In this document: in pieces, positions 8,546-15,938 of the stretch
Layout of the letters: every line of letters begins with the position of its first letter
Position numbering within the stretch: position 1 is the first letter of the stretch
Assembly: GCF_008000935.1 (NCBI RefSeq)
Contig: NZ_CP042831.1
Location: 1,178,001 to 1,242,000, forward strand
DNA: 64,000 nt
From: Flavobacterium alkalisoli
GTDB taxonomy: Bacteria > Bacteroidota > Bacteroidia > Flavobacteriales > Flavobacteriaceae
Direction of reading: 5' to 3'
Notes under the pieces: model-generated
Seen by the model: only the letters and a program-made list of their open reading frames with translations
Told to the model about the DNA's origin: nothing
Database searches by the model: none
Translations under genes and position numbers: made by a program

Positions 8546-10927
8546 TTAATAATTGAATTTTAACTGTAGTATAAAGTTTCTTCCTATGTCATCGGTATAA
8601 AGCCTTTGACGGTTAAGGTAATCCCTGTAGGAAGTGTTGAAAATGTTGTTTACTGTAAAACTTACCGATGTTAGGGTCTTACCCAGTGTGAAATCCATCC
8701 CTGAGCTGAAGTTAAGCAGATGATAGCCCGGTGGGGGAGTACTTACATCTACCAATACAGGAACCAGTTCGCCATCCTGAGGTACATCGGCATAAAAATT
8801 ATAGTTGGGGTAACGGTTTTGTTTAAATACTGCCTGACTGTTCAATTCCAGATAGGAATTATGCCTGTCGTTAAATGTGTATAGTAGCGAGTTGCCCATA
8901 ATGAACGGTGGCATGTCTATAAGCGGTTCATCGGTATCTCTGTTGGTGCCGTGCACATAGGCCATATTTAGGCTGTATTTTAAATGTTTACCGAGGTATA
9001 CATCCGAATGGAAATCAACTCCGGTAAGCAGTGCGTCATTTTGGGTGTATTGGTACACAGGGAATGATCCGCGTATGGTGTACTCTGCCCCTGTGGGCTT
9101 AAGGAAAATAAAATTGCTAATAAAATTAGCATAAGGCGTTACCTCAAAACTAAAAATCCTCCCTTGTTTTTTAAGAGTTGTAGATAGCTTGTAAGACTCC
9201 TCTTTTTGGGTGCGTAAATCGCCCAGTTCTATGGTTCCGTTAGAGTGGTGCAGTCCGTCGCTAAACAGCTCCGACGGGTTTGGATTACGCATGGCCAAAC
9301 CTGCATTGGCAAACAATTCCCAGTTAGAGTTAAACTGTTTGTTGATCCCCAGGCTGGCGGATATATTGTTATAGGTGAAGGTTGGATTAGTAAGCCATTG
9401 CGTGCCATAATCGGCAACTATAAAATTGTCAAATTCTCCTTCGTAACCCAAACTGGTCCATCGGCTTTTCTGATAAAATTTATCAGCATCTACATGAGAG
9501 AAATCGTAGCGCAAACCAGCTTCGGCACTAAAGCTATTAGTAAAGCGGTGTGCAGCTATGGCATAGGCACCCGCATCTGTACGGTTATAGTTGGGTATAA
9601 GGGGACGTATTCCCGTATCCGGACTCGCCTCATTGTTTTGCATAGCAAAGCTTACTCCTCCTTTAAGGCTGTTATCGTCTTTTTCGTATTTCCAGTCGGC
9701 CTGTATTGAATGGGTTATAAGGGTAAGATCAAGGGCCGCCTTGTTGCGGTCGTCACCACGACGTATGTCAAACTCTTTCCTGTGGTTAAGCTGAAAAGCA
9801 TATTGCAGTGCCAGTTTTGAAAAGGGACTAAGATCTGTGTTGAAATTAAGTTTGCCTAAGTGATGCTGAATTTCCTGTTTGGGAGCTTTAATGTTATAAG
9901 TAAACGGATTGACTACAGCCGGTATGCCACTGTTTATTGCGTTTGCCAAATCGGCGGTACTGCCTATGTGGGTCGCCGATGCAATGCCTATGGTTGCGTT
10001 ATAAAAGCTGTAGCTTGCCGAAAGGTCGTAAGTGTCGGCTATGTACTTAACGTCACCAAAAAAATTGCCTTCACGATTGCCTGTATTGGATAATATATAA
10101 TCGGGCGCTTCTCTGTCACCAAAGTACTTAAATGTTCCTCCCGCATTCCATGCCCAGCCTTTTTCGGCACCTTTATGCAGGCTGCTGGTAATGCTACTGC
10201 CGCGACCATTTGAATTTAATGAAACGATTGACCTGCCATACAGCGTATCCTTTAAAACTGATACCGGCTCAACCAATACAAGCCCGCCAATAGCATCGCC
10301 GCCATATTGCAGGGCAGAGGCTCCTTTTATAACCGATACCTTTCCTGCCGAGTTGATATCCAGGTTAGGAGCATGCTCAGTACCCCATTGCTGGTCTTCC
10401 AGCCTTACATTGTTTACCAAAACTGGAACCCTGCTACTGTGCAGTCCGTTAATAACGGGCTTTACAATGCTGTTCCCGGTTTTAAGGGAATATACGCCCG
10501 GTATTTCCTTTAAGGCATCGCCCAATGTTGCACTGCTGTATTTTTCAAGTGTTATGAGTTTTACATCCTGCTTTACAACAGCACTTTTTGAGACTCTTGC
10601 GGATTCACTCAGCATCACCTCTTCCAGTTGGGTGCTTTGGAGTTTAAGTACGGCATTAAGAACTACATCTTCATGTATATCCATAATGGTGTCAAGTGTA
10701 GAATAACCAATGTAGGATATTACAACCCTTTGTTGCCCATTTGAGATATTGTGTAATTCGTATGTCCCAGCCGGATTGCTAAGGGCGTGCCGTTCGCCTA
10801 TGTGTATATGTGCCCCGTCCAGAGGCTGGTTTTTGGTATCAGTCACCCTTCCGCTAAGCGTACTTTGCGAATAGGTGCTGTTGCTTATTGCCACCAGGAC
10901 AAAAAGCAATAGTATATTAAATCGCAT
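8546..10927 (-). CDS. TonB-dependent receptor, candidate metal (zinc-type) uptake
   Basis: A 793-residue outer-membrane receptor. A signal peptide (about 1-20) is followed by a CarboxypepD-reg-like domain (about 22-105: LSGRVTDTKNQPLDGAHIHI), a plug (about 115-230, with VIKGASALQYGGDAIGG) and a 22-strand-type barrel ending in NFILQLKFNY. The plug segment PVINGLHSSRVPVLVNNVRL resembles ZnuD-like and other small-ligand receptors rather than SusC glycan receptors, and no SusD gene is adjacent. The neighbours, a His-rich small protein upstream and an acidic lipoprotein downstream, point to a metal ligand. That ligand is inference; the receptor family is secure. Confidence 0.88.
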   Translation of the reverse strand: MRFNILLLFVLVAISNSTYSQSTLSGRVTDTKNQPLDGAHIHIGERHALSNPAGTYELHNISNGQQRVVISYIGYSTLDTIMDIHEDVVLNAVLKLQSTQLEEVMLSESARVSKSAVVKQDVKLITLEKYSSATLGDALKEIPGVYSLKTGNSIVKPVINGLHSSRVPVLVNNVRLEDQQWGTEHAPNLDINSAGKVSVIKGASALQYGGDAIGGLVLVEPVSVLKDTLYGRSIVSLNSNGRGSSITSSLHKGAEKGWAWNAGGTFKYFGDREAPDYILSNTGNREGNFFGDVKYIADTYDLSASYSFYNATIGIASATHIGSTADLANAINSGIPAVVNPFTYNIKAPKQEIQHHLGKLNFNTDLSPFSKLALQYAFQLNHRKEFDIRRGDDRNKAALDLTLITHSIQADWKYEKDDNSLKGGVSFAMQNNEASPDTGIRPLIPNYNRTDAGAYAIAAHRFTNSFSAEAGLRYDFSHVDADKFYQKSRWTSLGYEGEFDNFIVADYGTQWLTNPTFTYNNISASLGINKQFNSNWELFANAGLAMRNPNPSELFSDGLHHSNGTIELGDLRTQKEESYKLSTTLKKQGRIFSFEVTPYANFISNFIFLKPTGAEYTIRGSFPVYQYTQNDALLTGVDFHSDVYLGKHLKYSLNMAYVHGTNRDTDEPLIDMPPFIMGNSLLYTFNDRHNSYLELNSQAVFKQNRYPNYNFYADVPQDGELVPVLVDVSTPPPGYHLLNFSSGMDFTLGKTLTSVSFTVNNIFNTSYRDYLNRQRLYTDDIGRNFILQLKFNY

Positions 10928-10980
10928 GATAATTTCAGTTCAGTAATGAATAAACTCACGTTTAAGTACGTGCTGTTACT

Positions 10981-11001
10981 CCCCTCTCTATTGGAGAGGG
11001 G
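10981..11001. repeat. GC-rich hairpin between His-rich gene and TonB receptor
   Basis: Arms CCCCTCTC and GAGAGGGG form a perfect 8 bp stem around a 5-base loop, followed on the plus strand by a G-rich tail with gggggagagg. There is no T-run, so it is not a classical terminator. It resembles the short GC-rich hairpins dispersed between genes in many Bacteroidetes genomes. It could also tune expression between the two genes. Confidence 0.45.
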
Positions 11002-11014
11002 CGGGGGGAGAGGC

Positions 11015-11374
11015 TTATACTGAAAGAGGGGGACCGCGGTGTGCAAAAAGGCTTCCGGCAAATGAAGGGCTTCCTTCTATATTGCTGAAAGTGTAGTGTA
11101 TTTGTTTGTATGGGAAATATAGCCTCAGGCAAAACTGCTGTGGTGCCACAAAAAAGTCGAAGTGAAAGCTACATACATAACAGTCGTCATCGTCGTGCTG
11201 TTGTGTGTGGTCTGTGCCGCTAAACTGTTTTACAGTTTTAGATACTTCGGTATGCTTGTGGTAATGCCCGGCAGCATAATGCTCGTGGCTAAAGGCGTGA
11301 AAAGACTGAAAGGCGGTTGTAAGGAGTACAACAGCCATAAGTGCAAGGTTAAATATTGCAAACTTTCTTTTCAT
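11015..11374 (-). CDS. Small His-rich exported protein
   Basis: A 119-residue protein with an N-terminal signal or anchor helix (about 8-25) followed by a His-rich stretch, HAFSHEHYAAGHYHKHTEV, then HTQQHDDDDCYVCSFHFDFF with a CxxC pair at about residues 66-69. Histidine/CxxC clusters of this kind bind Zn or Cu. Such proteins sit before metal-type TonB receptors in Flavobacteria, and this one is 87 bases upstream of one. A near-leaderless promoter with a palindromic operator-like site overlies its start region. No named family is recognised. Confidence 0.72.
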   Translation of the reverse strand: MKRKFAIFNLALMAVVLLTTAFQSFHAFSHEHYAAGHYHKHTEVSKTVKQFSGTDHTQQHDDDDCYVCSFHFDFFVAPQQFCLRLYFPYKQIHYTFSNIEGSPSFAGSLFAHRGPPLSV

Positions 11375-11379
11375 TACCG

Positions 11380-11421
11380 CAAAGGTAGGGAAAAAGAATC
11401 TACAATTGCAACATGGTTGCA
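11380..11421 (-). promoter_or_regulatory. Promoter with Fur-family-like palindromic operator
   Basis: On the minus strand an exact -7 box TACCTTTG (11380-11387) lies 21 bases from a TTG (11409-11411). That TTG sits inside the 15 bp palindrome TGCAACATGGTTGCA at 11407-11421. The palindrome has the 7-1-7 layout of Fur/Zur/Mur sites, with 6 of 7 positions symmetric. A repressor bound there would cover the -33 element. The ATG at 11374 is only 6 bases after the -7 box, giving a very short leader. Assignment to a metal regulator is inference from the neighbouring genes. Confidence 0.55.
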
Positions 11422-11433
11422 GTTAAAAATGTA

Positions 11434-12546
11434 TTAATAGGTTTTTATCTTCACGCAACTTACGTGTTCTATTGTAGTTTCGCTGGTTTTTGTGAGCTGT
11501 CCGGTTGTTTTATTGATCCTGAACACGACTGCCGAACTACTGTTAACGTTAGTCGCAATAAGAAAGTTGCCACTAGAATCTATAGCAAAAGTGCGTGGGT
11601 GTTTTCCCAGTGTGGACTGATAGCCAATATTTTGTAATGTTCCGTTTTCCCGGATAGAGAAAATAGCGATGTTGTTTTCTGCTCCCCTGTTGGTGGCATA
11701 CAAAAACCTACCATCTGGTGTACAATGTACATCAGAACTTTCAAAAGCTTCGGTAATCGAATCTTCATGTGTGGCAATTTCCTGAACGGGTTTCAGTTCG
11801 CCATTACTGTATTGATATACGGTTACTGTACCCGACAGTTCTCCAATGCAGTAAGCATATTTCCCGTTAGGATGAAAAGTAAAATGCCTCGGGCCACTAC
11901 CGGGAGTGGTTTTTAAGGGTGCTATTTCCAGCAGAGGTTGTTTTGTTAAGGTGTCAAATTCGTAGCGTCTTATTTTATCACTACCCAAATCAGGTACAAA
12001 AACAAATTTCCCATCGGGAGAAAATACGGTTGAATGAATATGGGAATTTGCCTGTCTATCAGGGTTGATACTGCCTTCAAAATATCTTAAAAACTGTACA
12101 GGAGGTTCAATGTTGCCGTTGATATTTAAAGGGCAAAGTGAAATGCCGCTTTCGGTATAGTTACCGTTTATAAGCCAGTTGCCCGAAGGATGCACGGCAC
12201 AGTATACCGGGTTTTCACCTCTGCTCGACTGACTGTTTACAAACGTGATGGTTTTCTTTTCAGGATTAAAAACAAAACTGCTTACGCTACCTGCATTAGG
12301 TGTTTTGGTATCGGTGCAGGCGTATATAAAATTTCCGGCAGGGGAAAGGGTAAGGTATGAAGGGTTGTGTATTTTGGCTGAGGTAAACTTTTTAAGGCTG
12401 CCTTTAACGGTGTCCAACTCATAAACGTACAGACCTTCCTTATTTTTATCATGATTGTAAGACCCGAAAAAAGCATAGGTTTGGCTGTAGCCGGTATAGC
12501 TTAAAAATAGGAGAATGAGGATGATAAGGCAAGATTTGCTGTTCAT
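11434..12546 (-). CDS. Lactonase family seven-bladed propeller protein (Pgl/YbhE-like)
   Basis: About 370 residues with a signal peptide (MNSKSCLIILILLFLSYTGYSQ). The body is a lactonase-type beta-propeller with the repeated signatures LSPAGNFIYAC, FSPDGKFVFVPDLGSDKI, FHPNGKYAYCIGE and CTPDGRFLYATNRG. The family includes cytosolic 6-phosphogluconolactonase (YbhE) and muconate cyclases, but the signal peptide makes a periplasmic sugar- or aromatic-lactonase more plausible. I chose the ATG at 12546 because it begins the signal peptide; an ATG at 12573 also exists. The start lies one base after the stop of a 58-residue membrane protein. Confidence 0.85.
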   Translation of the reverse strand: MNSKSCLIILILLFLSYTGYSQTYAFFGSYNHDKNKEGLYVYELDTVKGSLKKFTSAKIHNPSYLTLSPAGNFIYACTDTKTPNAGSVSSFVFNPEKKTITFVNSQSSRGENPVYCAVHPSGNWLINGNYTESGISLCPLNINGNIEPPVQFLRYFEGSINPDRQANSHIHSTVFSPDGKFVFVPDLGSDKIRRYEFDTLTKQPLLEIAPLKTTPGSGPRHFTFHPNGKYAYCIGELSGTVTVYQYSNGELKPVQEIATHEDSITEAFESSDVHCTPDGRFLYATNRGAENNIAIFSIRENGTLQNIGYQSTLGKHPRTFAIDSSGNFLIATNVNSSSAVVFRINKTTGQLTKTSETTIEHVSCVKIKTY

Positions 12547-12547
12547 G

Positions 12548-12724
12548 TTATTTAAAGCTAAGAATAAAAACAATCAACGCAATAAAACACAGTAGTAATC
12601 CACCCATAAACAGTATTCCGTTTAGGGTAGATCCTATAGTTGAGGTATAGCCAATTCCTATAGAAAGCCATCCTGTGATTCCCATTCCTATTGAGGCTAA
12701 TAATAATTTGGTTTGTTTTTTCAT
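12548..12724 (-). CDS. 58-residue membrane miniprotein
   Basis: A short frame encodes MKKQTKLLLASIGMG followed by two hydrophobic helices (about 7-30 and 34-56) and a basic C-terminal end (LSFK). It fits tightly between neighbours: its start lies 15 bases after the upstream lipoprotein stop and its own stop is one base before the lactonase start. This spacing and the hydrophobic composition support a real gene in a three-gene operon. The family is not recognised. Confidence 0.6.
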   Translation of the reverse strand: MKKQTKLLLASIGMGITGWLSIGIGYTSTIGSTLNGILFMGGLLLCFIALIVFILSFK

Positions 12725-12739
12725 GAAGATGGAGGATAT

Positions 12740-13504
12740 TTATTTTACTTCTTTTATCCAGTTTTGTGTTAAGTGTTCATATTCCTTTAAACGTTCTTCA
12801 GAATAATACTGATCAATCTCATATGGGTTGCCGTCTTCTTTTCTTTGTAATTGAAAAATACCTTTGTCGTCCATTGTGTAGAGATTGTATTTTTTTTGAT
12901 CACATGCAGGCGTTGTAATATTAGATTCGCTTACAAAACTAATTTCCCCGTTCCCATAATTAAATAGATTTATTTCATGTCTTTCGGCATAAGTTCCAAA
13001 GTAATTAGCTATCCTCTTGTCAGTGTCATACAAAAGATAATAGCTTACACTACATCCTAGTCCTGTACAAGGTGTATATACTAATTCAATAAGTAAAATC
13101 TCTTTGTTGTTGTATTTATAAAGCCTTATTTGTCTCCAGTTATTAGCGAAATCTACATTGTACTTCTTTAGGTTTGTAACCTGATTAATTGTTAACTGAT
13201 CTTTTAAAGAAACCTTTTGCTTGTCTATTAACATATAGGTTTCCTTTTCATTATCAAACCATTCTATTTTATGACTGGATACTTCAATATTAGTTTGGTT
13301 ATCGGTAATGTTGTTTATAATTATTGCAGGGTCAATGGCATAATCCGAAAAGTGAATATTTAATCTTTCATCATTAGATGTAATGATACGGGTTGTGTCA
13401 ATATTATGATTGCATGTATCTTTTATATTTCTGTCATCTTTATTTTGTACACAGGAGAATAAGATAAAAGAAAAAATAAGAAGTGCAGGGCTTATGTTTT
13501 TCAT
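12740..13504 (-). CDS. Lipoprotein of unknown function
   Basis: 254 residues from the ATG at 13504, which opens the lipoprotein signal MKNISPALLIFSFILFSC (Cys18). The mature part is polar with long beta-strand-like stretches and a CTGLGCSVSYYLLYD segment. No catalytic motif or named domain is recognised. It is probably anchored in the periplasm or on the surface and heads the operon with the 58-residue membrane protein and the lactonase. Longer reading from 13609 lacks any signal peptide logic, so the internal start is preferred. Confidence 0.65.
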   Translation of the reverse strand: MKNISPALLIFSFILFSCVQNKDDRNIKDTCNHNIDTTRIITSNDERLNIHFSDYAIDPAIIINNITDNQTNIEVSSHKIEWFDNEKETYMLIDKQKVSLKDQLTINQVTNLKKYNVDFANNWRQIRLYKYNNKEILLIELVYTPCTGLGCSVSYYLLYDTDKRIANYFGTYAERHEINLFNYGNGEISFVSESNITTPACDQKKYNLYTMDDKGIFQLQRKEDGNPYEIDQYYSEERLKEYEHLTQNWIKEVK

Positions 13505-13595
13505 TATTATAACTTGTTTTGAAATAGTAAGGTATTGTTTAAATATAAACGAGAATTCTGTTATTTTCTTTTTAAAAGGTAGTATGGCGTATAAA

Positions 13596-13624
13596 AAAAC
13601 CTGCAACATTACTGTGCAGGTTTT
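13596..13624 (-). terminator. Rho-independent terminator
   Basis: A 10 bp stem (AAAACCTGCA/TGCAGGTTTT) with a 9-base loop and a T-run on the minus strand, placed 36 bases beyond the stop of the lipoprotein gene at 13660-14247. Confidence 0.85.
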
Positions 13625-13659
13625 ATAAGTTTTATTTAAACAGATTAATTATCAAAAAC

Positions 13660-14247
13660 TTATTCCCAAGGTAAATCCTTTTCTAAATCTTCAAGCCTGA
13701 TTGGATTTCCATTTTTATCAAAGCTAATTTGTCTAAACGTTTCAACATTTTTAGTGCTCGAATTTATTTCTATCAAATAATATCTGTCAAAGGCAAAACT
13801 ACCGGCAAATATAGGTTTGTCTATAGTGTGTAAATAATCTGTTTTTCCTAAGAGATAGTTTTCTAATATGAAATTCTGTACAAAAAAATCATCGGAATAA
13901 TCATTTTCTTTATTCTTAATGTCTAATCTAAACCCGGTCAAACCCTTTATGTAAAGTTTCTTTCCGGAATTTTGATCATAAACCAGTGCTGAACAATCAA
14001 CTTTTGCTACCTGATATGCTGTGCTTTCCCATAAAAATATATAGATTATATTAGTTGGCTTGGTAAGGCTGTCTTTTAATTCCTGAAATATTACCTTAGT
14101 AGGATTCCAGTCTCTTTCTAGATCAATTTTATGATTGTGTTCTTTCGTGAAAGAATTGACACTTTTATCTATATCTCTGTAAATCTTGTTTGAGGAACAC
14201 GAGACTATAAATAATGGGATAAATAAGTATTTTATATTTTTTATCAT
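13660..14247 (-). CDS. Lipoprotein of unknown function
   Basis: 195 residues starting at MIKNIKYLFIPLFIVSC, a lipoprotein signal with Cys17 and SSNK following. The mature protein is mixed polar with no recognised domain. It lies between the terminator of asd (14254-14277) and its own terminator, so it is a single-gene unit. The preferred ATG at 14247 is 7 bases beyond the asd terminator stem, so its promoter must lie within or upstream of that hairpin. That is unusual and leaves transcription from asd read-through possible. Confidence 0.65.
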   Translation of the reverse strand: MIKNIKYLFIPLFIVSCSSNKIYRDIDKSVNSFTKEHNHKIDLERDWNPTKVIFQELKDSLTKPTNIIYIFLWESTAYQVAKVDCSALVYDQNSGKKLYIKGLTGFRLDIKNKENDYSDDFFVQNFILENYLLGKTDYLHTIDKPIFAGSFAFDRYYLIEINSSTKNVETFRQISFDKNGNPIRLEDLEKDLPWE

Positions 14248-14253
14248 AAAACA

Positions 14254-14277
14254 AAAGGCTGCCATTTGGCAGCCTTT
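14254..14277 (-). terminator. Rho-independent terminator of asd
   Basis: Perfect 10 bp stem AAAGGCTGCC/GGCAGCCTTT with a 4-base loop and TTTTGTTTTAT following on the minus strand, 23 bases after the asd stop. Confidence 0.9.
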
Positions 14278-14299
14278 CAAAGATATTAAATATTATAAA

Positions 14300-15289
14300 T
14301 TACACTAACCCGTTTGCAACAAGGTATTCTGCAATTTGTACGGCATTGGTAGCTGCACCTTTACGAAGGTTGTCTGCCACAATCCACATGTTAAGTGTGT
14401 TTGGCTGGCTTTCGTCACGGCGTATACGCCCTACAAAAACATCATCCTTGCCTTCTGCATAAAGCGGCATTGGGTACGTAAATGTATCGGTATTGTCCTG
14501 TACTGTAATGCCCGGCGTGTTGTGTAGTATGCTGCGAACCTCGTTAAGGTCAAAATCGTTACTGAACTCAATGTTTACCGCTTCACTGTGTCCGCCCACG
14601 GTTGGTATACGCACTGTAGTAGCCGTTACCCTTATCGAGTCGTCACCCATAATCTTTTTGGTTTCGCGGGTCATTTTCATTTCCTCTTTAGTGTAGCCGT
14701 TGTCTTCAAAAACGTCTATCTGAGGGATAGCATTACGGTGAATAGGATATTTGTATGCCATTTCGCCCTGTACGCCTGCATATTCGTTCTCTAACTGCTG
14801 TACAGCCTTAACACCTGTACCGGTAACCGACTGGTAGGTAGATACCACCACGCGCTCAATGTTGTATTTTTTGTGCAGCGGGTTAAGTGCCAGTACCATT
14901 TGTATGGTAGAGCAGTTAGGGTTAGCAATGATCTTGTCTTCTTTAGTAAGCTCAGAAGCATTGATTTCAGGAACCACAAGTTTTTTTGTCGGGTCCATTC
15001 TCCATGCGCTGGAGTTATCAATTACAGTTGTTCCTGCTTCGGCAAACTTAGGGGCCCACTCTTTTGAAGTGTCGCCTCCTGCAGAAAATAATGCAATTTG
15101 AGGCTTCATGGCAACTGCCGTTTCAAGACTCACAACCTTGTACTTCTTACCGTTAAAATCGATTTCCTTACCTACAGATTTCTCTGAAGCAACAGGGATT
15201 AATTCGGTTATCGGAAAATTTCTTTCCGCAAGCACTTTTCGCATTACTTCGCCTACCATACCGGTAGCGCCTACAACAGCAACTTTCAT
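14300..15289 (-). CDS. asd: Aspartate-semialdehyde dehydrogenase
   Basis: A 329-residue enzyme that reduces aspartyl-4-phosphate to aspartate semialdehyde with NADPH, the branch point to lysine/diaminopimelate, threonine and methionine. The NADP-binding GATGMVG lies at residues 8-14, the catalytic Cys126 in NPNCSTIQ, and the catalytic His234 in GGHSEAVN. Length and motifs are those of the Gram-negative/Bacteroidetes form. Its own promoter (15324-15331) and terminator flank it. It is a single-gene transcription unit. Confidence 0.98.
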   Translation of the reverse strand: MKVAVVGATGMVGEVMRKVLAERNFPITELIPVASEKSVGKEIDFNGKKYKVVSLETAVAMKPQIALFSAGGDTSKEWAPKFAEAGTTVIDNSSAWRMDPTKKLVVPEINASELTKEDKIIANPNCSTIQMVLALNPLHKKYNIERVVVSTYQSVTGTGVKAVQQLENEYAGVQGEMAYKYPIHRNAIPQIDVFEDNGYTKEEMKMTRETKKIMGDDSIRVTATTVRIPTVGGHSEAVNIEFSNDFDLNEVRSILHNTPGITVQDNTDTFTYPMPLYAEGKDDVFVGRIRRDESQPNTLNMWIVADNLRKGAATNAVQIAEYLVANGLV

Positions 15290-15323
15290 AGTATTGAATT
15301 ATTAAATTATATAAATTTTGCGG

Positions 15324-15331
15324 CAAAATTA
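15324..15331 (-). promoter_or_regulatory. -7 promoter element of asd
   Basis: Reads TAATTTTG on the minus strand (exact TAnnTTTG), 35 bases before the ATG at 15289. Confidence 0.5.
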
Positions 15332-15370
15332 GTTATAAATTTGTTTCGAAACGAAAAAATATAACAAAGA

Positions 15371-15395
15371 AAAACCGTCTTTTTCAGACGGTTTT
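15371..15395 (-). terminator. Rho-independent terminator of mscL
   Basis: 10 bp stem AAAACCGTCT/AGACGGTTTT with a 5-base loop and a T-rich tail on the minus strand, 46 bases beyond the mscL stop. Confidence 0.88.
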
Positions 15396-15440
15396 GTTAG
15401 AAATATAAGAATATGCAATGTAGCGGAAACTTCTGTAACT

Positions 15441-15875
15441 CTACTGTTTAGTTTTAAGAATGTCGCGTATTTCCATAAGCAGTTGCTCCTCTGTAGTTGG
15501 TGCAGGAGGTGCTGCCGGAGTCTCGGCTTCTTTCTTTTTGGTTCTTTCATATACTTTAAGTGCTAAAAAGATACAGAACCCAACAATGATGAAGTCGAGT
15601 GTTATCTGTATAAAATTACCGTAGTTAATAGTAACGGCATCTACTGCAGCAACTGTTTCTCCATTCACTACGGTTTCTGGAACGCCTTCTTTCAATACAT
15701 ATTTAAGATCCTTAAAGTCAACACCGTTAAGGAGCATGCCTATAGGTGGCATTAAAATGTCGTTTGTAAAAGATTTTACGATGTTACCAAAGGCACCACC
15801 AATAATAACGGCTGTTGCCAGATTTACAATATCACCTTTCATCAAAAAGGCCTTAAAATCCTTAAAAAATCCCAT
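15441..15875 (-). CDS. mscL: Large-conductance mechanosensitive channel MscL
   Basis: A 144-residue pentameric channel that opens at lytic membrane tension and releases osmolytes. The N-terminal MGFFKDFKAFLMKGDIVNLA and the first pore helix with AVIIGGAFGNIVKSF are diagnostic. The second helix (about residues 85-107) ends in LKVYERTKKKE, and the C-terminal amphipathic helix EEQLLMEIRDILK forms the cytoplasmic bundle. Length fits the family. It is flanked by its own terminator. Confidence 0.98.
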   Translation of the reverse strand: MGFFKDFKAFLMKGDIVNLATAVIIGGAFGNIVKSFTNDILMPPIGMLLNGVDFKDLKYVLKEGVPETVVNGETVAAVDAVTINYGNFIQITLDFIIVGFCIFLALKVYERTKKKEAETPAAPPAPTTEEQLLMEIRDILKTKQ

Positions 15876-15938
15876 AGGCTAAAATTTTGGTTAATTAAAT
15901 TGATTGTTCAGCTAAAGCTAATTTACAAAAAACTTGGA

